A stretch of 60,578 nt of DNA, from contig CAMYII010000088.1 in assembly GCA_947258385.1 (NCBI GenBank), forward strand, positions 1 through 60,578, read 5' to 3'. The translations under genes were made by a program, and so were the position numbers. The stretch is from Acidiferrobacterales bacterium. Its GTDB lineage: Bacteria; Pseudomonadota; Gammaproteobacteria; Acidiferrobacterales; SZUA-150. Under the pieces are notes generated by a model that was given only the letters and a program-made list of their open reading frames with translations, did not search any database and was not told the origin of the DNA. Numbering within the stretch: position 1 is the stretch's first letter; each line of letters opens with the position of its first letter. Shown piece after piece: positions 36,109 through 45,340 of this stretch.

Positions 36109-36807
36109 ATGCAAAAAATCCTGATCGTTGACGACGATGCGCACATTCGCGAGGTCCTGCGTTTCGCGCTGGAGAAGGCGGGCTTCGATCCTGTCGAGGC
36201 CGAAGACGGCCGGCAGGCGCTGGCACGGTTCAATTCCGAGAGACCCGAACTCGTGGTGCTCGACATCATGATGCCGGAGATGGACGGTACCGACGTCTGT
36301 CGCGCCCTGCGCCAGACCTCGAGCGTGCCGATCGTGTTCTTGTCCTCCCGGGACGAAGAGGTCGAGCGCATCGTGGGGCTGGAACTGGGGGGGGACGACT
36401 ACATCACCAAACCCTTCAGCCCCCGCGAGCTGGTCGCACGCGTGCGGGCCGTGCTGCGGCGCAGCCGTGCTGACGATGATCTCAACACGAAAGAATCGGA
36501 TCAACGACTGAAGGCGCTACACCACGGGCGCCTACGCATCGACTCCGATCAGTTCAAGGCCTATTGGCAGAATGATGAAGTGATTCTGACCGTCACCGAA
36601 TTCGGCATCCTGCAGACCTTGCTGCGACACCCCGGCAAGGTATTTTCCCGCGAGGAGCTCATGCAAGGCGCGTACGATTTCCACAATATCGTCAGCGACC
36701 GCACGATCGACAGCCACATCCGCCGGGTGCGATCGAAGCTCAACGCCGTCGGCGCCGATCCGATCGAGACCGTGCACGGCGTGGGCTACAAGCTCGGGCC
36801 CTGCTGA
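36109..36807 (+). CDS. creB: CreB-like response regulator (OmpR family)
   Basis: A 232-aa two-domain regulator. The receiver has KILIVDDDAHIREVL, phosphoacceptor D52 in LDIMMPEMDG, and GGDDYITKPFSPREL (lysine). The C-terminal winged helix has VTEFGILQTLLRHPGKVFSREEL and RTIDSHIRRVRSKL, plus VHGVGYKLG at the end. ATG 36109 is used; the in-frame sequence before it is unlike the family. It is followed after 10 bases by its kinase. Naming it CreB rests on the gene order with creC-like and creD-like genes; another OmpR-type name is possible. Confidence 0.87.
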   Translation: MQKILIVDDDAHIREVLRFALEKAGFDPVEAEDGRQALARFNSERPELVVLDIMMPEMDGTDVCRALRQTSSVPIVFLSSRDEEVERIVGLELGGDDYITKPFSPRELVARVRAVLRRSRADDDLNTKESDQRLKALHHGRLRIDSDQFKAYWQNDEVILTVTEFGILQTLLRHPGKVFSREELMQGAYDFHNIVSDRTIDSHIRRVRSKLNAVGADPIETVHGVGYKLGPC

Positions 36808-36817
36808 CCAGCGCTCC

Positions 36818-38458
36818 ATGAACCGGACACCCCGTCTGCGTACGGTTCTACTGGTGGTGAACCTCGTTATCCTCGCCCTGCCCCTGGCCGGCATTGCCGT
36901 CTTGCGTATTTATGAAAGCGCCTTGGTGCGCCAGACCGAATCCGAGCTCATCGCCCAGGGCGCCTTCGTGGCCGCCGCCTATAAGGCGGCGTGGGCGCGG
37001 GCACTGGCCGCGGGCCCTCAGCCTCCAGCCAATATGGAGTTAAATGGCTACGGGGTACCGATGGCACCACAGTGGGCGCAACAACAACAGCGCCCCGCCC
37101 AGTGGCGGCCCCGGCCGGCAAAACTGGATCTGGCGATCGACGAGATACGGCCGCGCCCGCCGGAACCGGCCGCCGCGTCGTTCACACCCGACCCGCTGGC
37201 GGCCCGGGCGGGCCACGAGGTCATGGCGATGATGCGCGAAGCACAGGTCATCACTCTGGCGGCCATTCGCGTTGTCGATTACAACGGCACCATTGTCGCC
37301 TCCACCAACCAGGAAGTGAACAGGACCCTTGCGGACCAGGAAGAGGTCGCCCGCGCGCTCGCGGGCGAGAACGTCAGCCTGTTACGCGACCGCGTCTCCG
37401 ATGAGGCCACGCCGCCGCTGCGCTCGATCAGCCGCGGCACCCATGTGCGCATCTTCGTGGCCATGCCGATCGTCCACCACACCCGCGTGTTAGGCGCCGT
37501 GGTGTTATCCCGCACGCCGGCAAATATCGGTCAGGCCCTGTACCATAAGCGTTATCTTTTGTTGTACGGGGCACTGGTATTACTGGGTGCGGTGTTGCTG
37601 GTCACCCTGTACACCTCATTGACGCTCAGCCGCCCGGTCAAGGCCCTCATTCGGCAGACCGAGCGCGCGGTACGGGGAGAGAAAGGCGCGGTGGCGGCGC
37701 TTGAGCGGCCGGGCACCCGCGAGATCGCGCAGTTATCACAAGCCGTGGCACATATGGCGCGCACGCTGGAACAACGGGCCGAGTATATTCGCGACTTCGC
37801 CGCGCACGTCTCCCATGAATTCAAGACACCGCTGACCGCGATTCGAGGCGCCATTGAGCTGCTCAATGAACACAGCGCCGACATGTCGGAAGCCGAGCGT
37901 GACCGTTTTATGCAAAACCTCGCCGGTGACGCCGAGCGCCTGCAGCGGCTCGTGCAGCGCTTACTCGATCTGGCGCGGGCCGATGTCATCCAGGTCGGAA
38001 GAGATACTGCCGATGTGGCACGCGTACTCGAACGCGTGGCCGCGCGTCACCGTGGGCACGGGATCACGATCAAGGTCGAGCACAACGCGGGGTCGGCCAC
38101 CGTCGCCATGGCGGAGGAAACGCTGGAGTCCGTCATCGCCAATCTGCTCGATAATTCCCGGCAACATGCCGGCGAGCACGCGTGCGTGACTATCCGGGCG
38201 AATAACACCGGCCCTGACGACTCTGAGCTGATCATCGTCATCGCCGATAATGGTCCAGGTATCTCTCAGGCGAATGCGGGCAAGATCTTCCAACCATTTT
38301 TCACCACGGCGCGCAAACAGGGCGGCACCGGACTGGGTCTGGCGGTGGTGCAGTCGCTGCTGAACGCCCACCGGGGAAGCATTCGCTTGCTTGCCTCGGC
38401 CAGCGGCGCGGCGTTTGAGCTGCGATTGCCGCTCAAGCGCATGACTGCCCCGAGCTGA
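36818..38458 (+). CDS. creC: CreC-like sensor histidine kinase
   Basis: A 546-aa membrane kinase. A first helix (residues 10-30) and a second (250-268) flank a periplasmic region of about 220 residues, unusually rich in proline, glutamine and alanine (residues 60-130). Next come a HAMP-like linker, HisKA with HVSHEFKTPLTAIRGAIEL (phosphorylated H333), and an ATPase domain with NLLDNSRQHA, IADNGPGIS and GGTGLGLAVVQSLL. It ends RLPLKR. It is co-transcribed with the creB-like gene. The signal is unknown; the family responds to cell-wall and metabolic stress in Pseudomonas. Confidence 0.88.
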   Translation: MNRTPRLRTVLLVVNLVILALPLAGIAVLRIYESALVRQTESELIAQGAFVAAAYKAAWARALAAGPQPPANMELNGYGVPMAPQWAQQQQRPAQWRPRPAKLDLAIDEIRPRPPEPAAASFTPDPLAARAGHEVMAMMREAQVITLAAIRVVDYNGTIVASTNQEVNRTLADQEEVARALAGENVSLLRDRVSDEATPPLRSISRGTHVRIFVAMPIVHHTRVLGAVVLSRTPANIGQALYHKRYLLLYGALVLLGAVLLVTLYTSLTLSRPVKALIRQTERAVRGEKGAVAALERPGTREIAQLSQAVAHMARTLEQRAEYIRDFAAHVSHEFKTPLTAIRGAIELLNEHSADMSEAERDRFMQNLAGDAERLQRLVQRLLDLARADVIQVGRDTADVARVLERVAARHRGHGITIKVEHNAGSATVAMAEETLESVIANLLDNSRQHAGEHACVTIRANNTGPDDSELIIVIADNGPGISQANAGKIFQPFFTTARKQGGTGLGLAVVQSLLNAHRGSIRLLASASGAAFELRLPLKRMTAPS

Positions 38459-38473
38459 ATCGCCTGCCCGCGA

Positions 38474-40135
38474 CTATTTCACTTCGGCGATCTTGATACG
38501 GTTGCGGCCGGCTTTTTTCGCCTCGTAGAGCGCGGCATCCGCAGCGGCGACTGCCTCGTCCGGCAAGGCCTCACGCGCGGGGATCACCGTCGCCGCCCCT
38601 ATGCTGATCGTGACACACGGGCCGACTTGCGAGGTGGCGTGCGGAATCTGCAGAGCTTCGATGGTGGCGCGCATTTTTTCCGCCAGAAAGGCGGCACCCT
38701 CGCGGGCCAGCTCCGGCAGCACCACGGCGAACTCCTCGCCGCCATAGCGCGCCACCAGGTCTTCGGGGCGCCTCGCCAGCCGCCTGAGCGTTTGCGCGAC
38801 CCTGCGCAGACACTGATCACCGGCCAGGTGCCCGTAGCGGTCGTTCAGGTCCTTGAAAAAGTCGATATCGATCATGAACAACGACAGCGGAATCTGATTG
38901 CGCTGCGTGCGCCGCCATTCTCTTGCCAGGTGTTCCTGGAAGGCGCGATGGTTGGCGATGCCCGTCAGATCATCGACAATGGAGAGCTTCTCCAACTGCT
39001 CGTTCGACAACTCCAGCTGCGCGGTGATGTCGAGCATTTGCTGCTGCGAGCGCTTGAGCCCGCGATTGAGGCTGAGGATGTAGGCGGTATTGACCGACAG
39101 CAACAGCACGACACCGAACACTACCACAATCCAGAACCAGTAGGCCCTGACCACCTCGGCCAGCGTGACCTTGCCGAAGTCCTCATAAGGTCCCTGGCGC
39201 AGCTCCCGGTACAGCTCATGCACGCGGTTGTAGTCGAGCGGCACCGTCCAGCCGGCGGACCTGGGGACCGCCGCAGTCGCGCTGTTATCCGGAACACTCA
39301 GCAGCGCGATCGCCACTTTCTGCGCCAACCTGTCGGGCGTGTGCTTGACCTTGGCGAACGGCCACTCCGGGTATAGCCGGGTGCTTAGCAGGAAGGGAAA
39401 ACCGGGAACGTGTTGCTGATTGAGAACGTAAAATTCCCCGAGCTCGATCTTGCCCTCCGCCGCCATGCGCTCCAGGGTATCGGTGCGCACGATACCGGCA
39501 TCGACCTTGCCTTCGCGCACCGCGTGGACGACCTTGTCCTGCGGTAGGCCGGCAAACATCAATGCGGCCAAGTCGCTAAATGGATCAACGTCATGGTCCT
39601 TTAATTCCCGCCAGCCCACCAGAAACCCGCCAAACGCGTCCTTGCTCACGGCCGTAAAGGACTTGCCCTTGAGGTCATTCAATGTCCTGATATCCTGTCG
39701 TGCTGCGCGCGTGAAAATGACCGATCCGAATTCCGTATAAGACCGTTCCTGACGCAAGTTTCGCAAGGTCGCGATACGCGAGGCCCCGTAACGGGCCTCG
39801 AGCGTGACATAAGACCCCGGATTGGTCAGCACGAAATCGACCTTCCCGCGTTCGACCGCAGGATCGATGCTCTGGTTGTCCAGGGGTACGATGACAAAGC
39901 GATACCCCGGGATCGCGTCGGTCAGATACTCCGCCGTCGGCGCCCACATCGCCACGCTGTCCGCGCGATGCGCCAGCGCGCCGATTCTCACCTCGGTGCC
40001 GTTACGCGCCGCCGCATCATTGGACATCATCAGCGCAAGCATCGCACAGGCAAATAGCAATGAGCGGAGCAAACGCCGGCTCCGTGGGTCGAATGAGGCG
40101 CGAGGCGGTGTACTGTTGCAGCGGGTGGCAGTCAC
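38474..40135 (-). CDS. Diguanylate cyclase with PhnD-like periplasmic sensor
   Basis: A 553-aa membrane protein. A hydrophobic N-terminal segment is followed by a PhnD-like binding domain (VRIGALAHRADSVAMWAPTAEYL, DFVLTNPGSYVTLEARYG) to about residue 310, a single transmembrane helix (FWIVVVFGVVLLLSVNTAYI), a coiled coil, and a GGDEF domain. The active site is GGEEF at 465-469, preceded by RPED, an intact RxxD I-site. So it should make c-di-GMP and be product-inhibited. GTG 40135 is the longest start and is uncertain. It is convergent with creC. A PilZ protein is encoded 1.8 kb away. Confidence 0.9.
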   Translation of the reverse strand: MTATRCNSTPPRASFDPRSRRLLRSLLFACAMLALMMSNDAAARNGTEVRIGALAHRADSVAMWAPTAEYLTDAIPGYRFVIVPLDNQSIDPAVERGKVDFVLTNPGSYVTLEARYGASRIATLRNLRQERSYTEFGSVIFTRAARQDIRTLNDLKGKSFTAVSKDAFGGFLVGWRELKDHDVDPFSDLAALMFAGLPQDKVVHAVREGKVDAGIVRTDTLERMAAEGKIELGEFYVLNQQHVPGFPFLLSTRLYPEWPFAKVKHTPDRLAQKVAIALLSVPDNSATAAVPRSAGWTVPLDYNRVHELYRELRQGPYEDFGKVTLAEVVRAYWFWIVVVFGVVLLLSVNTAYILSLNRGLKRSQQQMLDITAQLELSNEQLEKLSIVDDLTGIANHRAFQEHLAREWRRTQRNQIPLSLFMIDIDFFKDLNDRYGHLAGDQCLRRVAQTLRRLARRPEDLVARYGGEEFAVVLPELAREGAAFLAEKMRATIEALQIPHATSQVGPCVTISIGAATVIPAREALPDEAVAAADAALYEAKKAGRNRIKIAEVK

Positions 40136-40382
40136 GGCTTTGATGTTGTAGTTCTTCCAGGCGCGCGTTGTGCTCGCGGCGCTTTGTCAGCGTATTATGA
40201 CCGCAACGGCTCGAAAGCGATATGCCGGCGGAACCGGCGCCGCTCAATACCCAATGCCTCTCAAATTGAGCTATATCAATATTCCAGAATGTATTTATGA
40301 TCTAATATTCTAATATTGGAAATCGCGCTCACGATTGGGCGCCGCTGGGACGCTACTATGTCAATCAATAGAGGGTGCATTC

Positions 40383-41729
40383 ATGACATATTTCAGCAAG
40401 CGTCTCGCGGCTGCGGTGATCGCGGTCTGCCTGGGCACGCCTTTTTCAGTACACGCCACCAACGGCTACCAGTTGATCGGGGTCGGCAGCTACCAGAAAA
40501 GCATGGGCGGAGCGGTGACCTCCAACCCTGACACCGCCATGACGGCGATCAGCAATCCGGCCGGCATGGCGCGGATCGGCAAGCGCGCCGATTTCAACAT
40601 GGAGTTGTTCATGCCGGACCGGTATGTCGATTTCAGCGCCACCGGCGGCGCCAAAGAAGACAGCGCCGCCGAGCTCTATGGCGTGCCGGCACTAGGCTGG
40701 ACCGCGCCGGTGAGCGACGACCACCCCGACCTGTATTTCGGCGGCGGCATCTACGGCACCTCCGGCCTGGGGGTGGATTACGGCAGCACGCCGTTCTCGC
40801 CTGCCAGCCCCCCCGGACCGCCGTTTAACGGGGACCCGGTCTGGTTTGATGGCTACAGCTCCATCGCCTTCTGGCAAATGGCGCCGACCCTGGCCTGGAA
40901 CGTCGATAAACGGCTGAGCCTGGGCGTGGCGCTCAATCTTGACTATCAGGCGGTGGCATTCAAGCAAAGGTTCATGACCGATACCGACGGCGACAATGTG
41001 CCCGATAACACGGCGGTCAATTTCGACCTCAGCCGCAATGCCCAGGGTCTGGGGCTGGGCGCGAGCGTCGGCCTCATCTACGACGTCAACGAGCGCTTTA
41101 CCGTCGGGGCGTCCTACAAGAGCAAGCAGGAATTCCCGGATATGGAGTATCAGCTTGCCATCGGTGACCTTCTTAACGTACCGAACGCGAGCGGCTGCAA
41201 TATTGCGGTGGCGGGGGGTATTGCCTGTCCGGGCGGCAGCTATGACCTGGAACTGGACTACCCGCAGCAGCTGGCCGCCGGTATCACCTTCCGCCCAAGC
41301 AAAAGAGTCGAAGTCTCAGCGGATATCAAATGGGTCGACTGGTCCGACACCATGAAGGAGATCAAAATCAGCGGTCCGGGAGACGTTCAGGTGATCCTGC
41401 CGGCGAACTGGCAAAACCAGACCATCTACGCCATCGGCGTGCACTACGAGGCCACGGATCGATTACACGTACGCGCCGGATTCAACTATGCCGAGGCCCC
41501 GTTCGATGACGAGGACGTCAGCGCCAACCTGATCCTGCCCGCCACGGTCGAGACCCATTATGCCATCGGCGCCGACTACCATCTGAACAAGCGCTGGGAC
41601 ATCGGCTTCCATTACATGATCGCGCCCGAGCAAACCTTCCAGGCCCCCGCGAATGATCCGCTCGCGCCTGGCGCCGAGATCGGGCTCTCCGAGCAGTCCT
41701 TCGGGATCGACTTGGGTTACCGTTTCTAA
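40383..41729 (+). CDS. FadL/OmpP1/TodX-family outer-membrane transporter
   Basis: A 448-aa outer-membrane beta-barrel of the FadL family, which imports hydrophobic compounds. Signal peptide MTYFSKRLAAAVIAVCLG, then the mature N-terminus TNGYQLIGVGSYQKSMGGA, typical of the plug that enters the barrel, and TAISNPAGMARIGKRADF (the NPAG motif). It ends IDLGYRF with a C-terminal phenylalanine, as barrel proteins do. ATG 40383 follows GAGGG. No beta-oxidation or aromatic-degradation gene is adjacent, so the substrate is open. Confidence 0.92.
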   Translation: MTYFSKRLAAAVIAVCLGTPFSVHATNGYQLIGVGSYQKSMGGAVTSNPDTAMTAISNPAGMARIGKRADFNMELFMPDRYVDFSATGGAKEDSAAELYGVPALGWTAPVSDDHPDLYFGGGIYGTSGLGVDYGSTPFSPASPPGPPFNGDPVWFDGYSSIAFWQMAPTLAWNVDKRLSLGVALNLDYQAVAFKQRFMTDTDGDNVPDNTAVNFDLSRNAQGLGLGASVGLIYDVNERFTVGASYKSKQEFPDMEYQLAIGDLLNVPNASGCNIAVAGGIACPGGSYDLELDYPQQLAAGITFRPSKRVEVSADIKWVDWSDTMKEIKISGPGDVQVILPANWQNQTIYAIGVHYEATDRLHVRAGFNYAEAPFDDEDVSANLILPATVETHYAIGADYHLNKRWDIGFHYMIAPEQTFQAPANDPLAPGAEIGLSEQSFGIDLGYRF

Positions 41730-41759
41730 AACCCTTCACGCCCTGGAAGCAACGCAATG

Positions 41760-41838
41760 CACGCCAAGGCGCGGAGGACGCAGAGAATACTTGAGACTAA
41801 AGCATTTTTGCTTTCTCCGCGTCCTTTGCGCCTCCGTG
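41760..41838. repeat. Intergenic inverted repeat of the CTCTGCGTCCT type
   Basis: Left arm 41760-41785 (CACGCCAAGGCGCGGAGGACG...) and right arm 41812-41838 (...CCGCGTCCTTTGCGCCTCCGTG) are imperfect inverted copies. The sequence type, CTCTGCGTCCTCTGCGCCTC and its complement, is a widespread interspersed repeat. It lies downstream of fadL. Confidence 0.6.
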
Positions 41839-41916
41839 ACCTCTGCGTTTATTCCACAGCGCCAGGGGGCGGAAGGTATTTTATGAGATAGGTTTTATTT
41901 AAGAAGGAATTGGAGA

Positions 41917-41945
41917 AAGGCCAGCCGGCCGCCCGGCGGCGGCCT
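41917..41945 (-). terminator. Terminator hairpin of the PilZ gene
   Basis: AAGGCC and GGCCTT arms enclosing a GC-rich stem-loop, directly after the PilZ stop at 41947. On the minus strand it ends in TTTCTCC. A plausible intrinsic terminator. Confidence 0.45.
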
Positions 41946-41946
41946 T

Positions 41947-42366
41947 CTACATGGCGTACAGCAGGTCTACCAGGTCGGTATAGGCGTCATCGTCGTAATC
42001 ACCGAAGCGCAGGGCGACGCCATCCGGCGTGACGCGAACCACCTGGGCGGGCAGCCGGTGTTCGATGTGGCGGTCTTTGTAGCGGTAGCGCAACATCAGT
42101 TCCAGTAAGGCCCCCTCGTGCAGCTCTATCGCGGTCATTTCCACGAACACCCCACCCATGGTCAGGTCCCGGATGGGAACCACCTCGGAATGGATCTGAC
42201 CATAGTTCAGCACCACTTCGATCGGGATGGTCTTCCTGGGATTGGAGCGGAGCTCGATGTCCGGCTCGCGCCGCTCGGCGTACGCCCGCCCATGGGCCAC
42301 GCGCCGCCACTCACTTTCGGGGCGGGCAGCGGGAACAGTCTGTTTACGGGGTCGCTTGTCTTCCAT
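41947..42366 (-). CDS. PilZ-domain protein
   Basis: A 139-aa protein with a single PilZ-like domain. RSNPRKTIPIEV supplies an RxxxR element and DLTMGGVFVE matches the second part (D/NxSxxG) of the c-di-GMP binding motif with T in place of S. A flexible charged N-terminus precedes it. ATG 42366 follows GGAGG; the open frame further upstream is not coding-like. It probably binds c-di-GMP, and a GGDEF protein is encoded 1.8 kb upstream. The target is unknown. Confidence 0.83.
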   Translation of the reverse strand: MEDKRPRKQTVPAARPESEWRRVAHGRAYAERREPDIELRSNPRKTIPIEVVLNYGQIHSEVVPIRDLTMGGVFVEMTAIELHEGALLELMLRYRYKDRHIEHRLPAQVVRVTPDGVALRFGDYDDDAYTDLVDLLYAM

Positions 42367-42673
42367 AATGCCTCCGCGAATATCCCTATCAATTCTAGCA
42401 CAACGAAGCTGGCACACCCAGCGGCCCTCGACGGCTCCCTGTCCCCTCCCGCCCCCGCTCGGGGGGTGGAGGCAGCTGATCCATGGCGAGTGCGTGGACG
42501 GTTTTTTCTTCTTCTCGATTTTTCTTGTTCTCACCCCTAAGCATAGGACGTCAGCGGCCGGGTTTGAAGGCCCATCCCCCGCCGTTTGACGCGCGCGGCC
42601 GCCGTTTCATCGCCGCGCCATGGGCCGCAAAAGGCAAGGCCGGCTGGCGCCGGCCTTGCCCCGGGACTGAAGC
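42367..42673. other. Non-coding stretch between PilZ and cytochrome c genes
   Basis: 307 bases; the terminator at 42633-42660 is the only clear element. Confidence 0.4.
42633..42660 (-). terminator. Intrinsic terminator of the cytochrome c operon
   Basis: Arms GGCAAGGCCGG and CCGGCCTTGCC around a 6-base loop; on the minus strand it is followed by TTTTGC. It lies 14 bases downstream of the operon's last stop. Confidence 0.75.
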
Positions 42674-43084
42674 TCAGTGCATGCCCGGTTGCAGCCTGGC
42701 GCCGCGGCGCTCCCAGGTGATATAGGCCTCCAGCGCGATCATCCGCGGATCGTCGAATTTCAGCGGCTTGCCCTCCAGCGGATTCTCAATGCACCAGTTG
42801 ATCATATCCCGCAGGGTGGCCACCTGCCCCAGTTGCTTCTGGAACTTGGGATAGGTCTCCGGATGGGTGTTGGTGCCATTGGGATGGCACATATCGCAAG
42901 CGACGGCGTTGGCGCCGAGCTTGTTGCTGTGAAAAATCGCTTCCCCCTTCTTTGCTACCGCCTCGAATTCGGCCTGCCACTTCTTCAGGTCCGCCTCGGT
43001 GAACTCATCGGCGTGCGCCGCGGAGACCGCTAAGGCGGTAGCCAACACCACAGGGGTGGTAATGCGATTGAATTTCTTCCACAT
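42674..43084 (-). CDS. Monohaem c-type cytochrome
   Basis: A 136-aa exported cytochrome. Signal peptide (VVLATALAVSAAHA) then one haem motif CDMCH near residue 64, with M later in the sequence (MINWCIENPL, RMIALEAY) as possible axial methionine. GKPLKFDDPRM resembles the segment in SoxX/cytochrome c of small-haem families. AAGGAGA precedes ATG 43084. It is the third gene of the operon with the dihaem peroxidase and a metallophosphoesterase, and is a natural electron donor to the peroxidase. Confidence 0.88.
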   Translation of the reverse strand: MWKKFNRITTPVVLATALAVSAAHADEFTEADLKKWQAEFEAVAKKGEAIFHSNKLGANAVACDMCHPNGTNTHPETYPKFQKQLGQVATLRDMINWCIENPLEGKPLKFDDPRMIALEAYITWERRGARLQPGMH

Positions 43085-43105
43085 GGCTATCTCCTTGTTA
43101 TTCCA

Positions 43106-44182
43106 TCAATAGTGTTTCTGCGGCGGGATCCGGTCTTTGGGATCCTGGTACTTGGTGTCCTGGGGCTTCTTGCGCCGACTGTCATATTTCACAGTACGCG
43201 CCGAATTCTCCCACAGCTCGTAATGGTGGCCTGCACGGCCGCTGTCGAGGTCCAGATACCCCCAGCCGGTGCCATCGCGCTCGCTGTGCGGGTCGCCGCG
43301 ATTCATGAACACCGTCAGCTTGGGCACGGCGCTCTGGGCCTGGTTGTAGGTCGTCGGATAGGGCCACGGCCAGGCGGTCGACATCATGGCGTAGAAGCTG
43401 ATGTTGCCTTCCTGGTTGTACAACACCTGGTGCACGTGGCCGTGCAGAACGGTGACTTTCTTGAACCGCTTGAGCGCCTTCTGTACCTTTTCGGCATCCT
43501 CGGTCCAGAAGTTCCAGGGCTTGAAGATCTTGTACAGCGGCGAATGCGACAGCACCACCACGGGCGTCTTGCGGTCGACCTTGGCGAGGTCCTTGGTCAT
43601 CCATTCGATCTGCGGGTCCTTGACCATAAAGGGCGAGCCCTGCGGATTGTCCAGCCGCGCCATCTGCAGCATGCGCGCCATCGGGTCTTTGGACCATTTA
43701 TCCAGCCACGAGTCGTAGGTCAGAATGCTGTTGAGCACGACGAAATGCACGCCCTTGTGGTCGAAGCTGTAATTGAGCGGACTAACCTTCTCTTCCCAGT
43801 ACTTGCCGAGATCGAGATAGTAGTCGTGCTCGCCGATCACCCAGCGCACCGGGGTGCGCAGGGAAGACATCATCTCCAGGCCGTGATCGATCTCCTCGCG
43901 TTTTCCGAGCTGCGCCAGATCCCCGCCGTATACCACGAAATCGGGTTTTGGCGACATGAAGTTCACCTCGGTAATCGCACGTTTGAGTCCATTGTCGAAG
44001 TTGCGCACAAATTTAGTACCCTTGATCTGAGTCAGATGCGAGTCCGAAATATAGGCAAAGGTGAACTTCTCGCCGCTCTCCTTGCCCCAAACGACCTCCA
44101 CCAGGCTCAGGGGTATGGCCGTCGCGGCGGTCAGCGCACCCGCCTGTTTGAGAAATGTACGTCTGTCGATCTTTCCACCCAT
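43106..44182 (-). CDS. Tat-exported metallophosphoesterase
   Basis: A 358-aa calcineurin-like phosphoesterase with a Tat signal (DRRTFLKQAGALTAATA). The dimetal motifs are in order: SDSHL (D.H), YGGDLAQLGKR, GEHDY in place of GNHD, VLSHSPLY and LHGHVHQVL. The E-for-N change in GEHD removes the usual asparagine, so activity may be altered. The substrate is unknown. AAGGAG lies upstream of ATG 44182. Export through Tat suits a folded metal enzyme acting in the periplasm beside the peroxidase. Confidence 0.88.
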   Translation of the reverse strand: MGGKIDRRTFLKQAGALTAATAIPLSLVEVVWGKESGEKFTFAYISDSHLTQIKGTKFVRNFDNGLKRAITEVNFMSPKPDFVVYGGDLAQLGKREEIDHGLEMMSSLRTPVRWVIGEHDYYLDLGKYWEEKVSPLNYSFDHKGVHFVVLNSILTYDSWLDKWSKDPMARMLQMARLDNPQGSPFMVKDPQIEWMTKDLAKVDRKTPVVVLSHSPLYKIFKPWNFWTEDAEKVQKALKRFKKVTVLHGHVHQVLYNQEGNISFYAMMSTAWPWPYPTTYNQAQSAVPKLTVFMNRGDPHSERDGTGWGYLDLDSGRAGHHYELWENSARTVKYDSRRKKPQDTKYQDPKDRIPPQKHY

Positions 44183-44245
44183 GATTCACTCCTTTGCTTG
44201 ACCTAATCGTGGTTGCTACGTGTTCTTATGTTGCGTGTTAACTCT

Positions 44246-45340
44246 CTACCTTTTCGCGAATTGCGGGCTCGTCAGCGCCTTCAAGAACTCGACCAGATCC
44301 TTCTCCTCCTGCTTGGTCAGCTTGAGTGGGCGAATCCCGCCGTCGAGCAGCGGATTCTTCTCACCGCCCTTGTTATAGAATTCGATAACCTCTTCCAGCG
44401 TCTTCTGACTGCCGTCGTGCATGTATGGCGCCGTGACGGCAATATTTCGTATGGTCGAGGTCTTGAATCGACCGATGTCCGAGGTGCGCAGGGTCACGGC
44501 GAAGCGACCGAGCTCTGAGGCCTCGGCATTGGTCAGTACGGTTTCGTCGATCTCCTTTTCTAGCTGTTTGGCGGCACGGAATTTATCCACGATATCGAAC
44601 ATATTGGCCTCGATGCGCTTGAACCCGACCCCGAGATTGTGGAAATCGTTGTCGGTGAAGGTCGCGGTGGTCTGCTCGATCTTGTGGCAATCGACGCAAC
44701 GGCCCTTCTTGCGAAAGAGCTCCAGGCCGCGGATGGCCGCTGCCGACATGGCGGCCTTGTCACCGCCGTATTGATAGCGATCGAACGGCGAATCCCCCGA
44801 TATGACCGTGCGTTCAAACGCGGCGATGGCCTTGGCCACATGGTCGATGGTGATCTCCCCCGCCGAGACCCCGAAGACCTGCTTGAACTCCCCGGGATAG
44901 GTGGGGTCCTTGCGGATCACCCCGATGATGGGGCTATGGTCTTTGAGGCCGTGCTCGATCGGATTCAGGAAGGGGTCTTTCGATTGGTCTTCCAGGCTGA
45001 CGCGGCGGCCGTCCCAGAACTGGGTGGTGTAATACGCCGAATTGATGACCGTGGGTGCGTTGCGCGTGCCCTTCTGTTTGCGGATCCCCTCGGAGACCGG
45101 CAGCCGGTCGGTGAATGCCTTTTGGGGGTCGTGGCAGGTCGCGCAACTGACCGTCCCGTCGCCGCTGAAACGCTTGTCCTCGAACAGCCGTTTGCCCAGG
45201 GCGATCTTCTCCGGGGTCTGCGGATTATCGGCCGGAACCGGCACGGGCGGGAGCCCAAGCGGCGCCTTGCCTGCTGCCAGCGCGGGACCGCTTGCCGCCG
45301 CAGCGATCATGGCCAGCACTGCTAAAACAACCAATCTCAT
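44246..45340 (-). CDS. Dihaem cytochrome c peroxidase (MauG/CcpA family)
   Basis: A 364-aa periplasmic peroxidase. Signal peptide MRLVVLAVLAMIAAAASG; first haem motif CATCH, with FSGDGTVSCATCHDP typical of this family; second motif CVDCH with GRCVDCHKIEQ; and the conserved APYMHDGSQKTLEEVIEFYNKGG. It reduces hydrogen peroxide using electrons from a cytochrome c, probably that of its operon. GGAGGG precedes ATG 45340. A palindrome upstream (45394-45412) may be its operator. Confidence 0.93.
   Translation of the reverse strand: MRLVVLAVLAMIAAAASGPALAAGKAPLGLPPVPVPADNPQTPEKIALGKRLFEDKRFSGDGTVSCATCHDPQKAFTDRLPVSEGIRKQKGTRNAPTVINSAYYTTQFWDGRRVSLEDQSKDPFLNPIEHGLKDHSPIIGVIRKDPTYPGEFKQVFGVSAGEITIDHVAKAIAAFERTVISGDSPFDRYQYGGDKAAMSAAAIRGLELFRKKGRCVDCHKIEQTTATFTDNDFHNLGVGFKRIEANMFDIVDKFRAAKQLEKEIDETVLTNAEASELGRFAVTLRTSDIGRFKTSTIRNIAVTAPYMHDGSQKTLEEVIEFYNKGGEKNPLLDGGIRPLKLTKQEEKDLVEFLKALTSPQFAKR

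Noticed and set aside
43112-44206. A 364-codon open frame on the plus strand, antisense to the metallophosphoesterase
   Set aside because: It mirrors a clear enzyme gene with Tat signal and ribosome site on the other strand; its own translation matches no family. GC-rich genes often leave such antisense frames.
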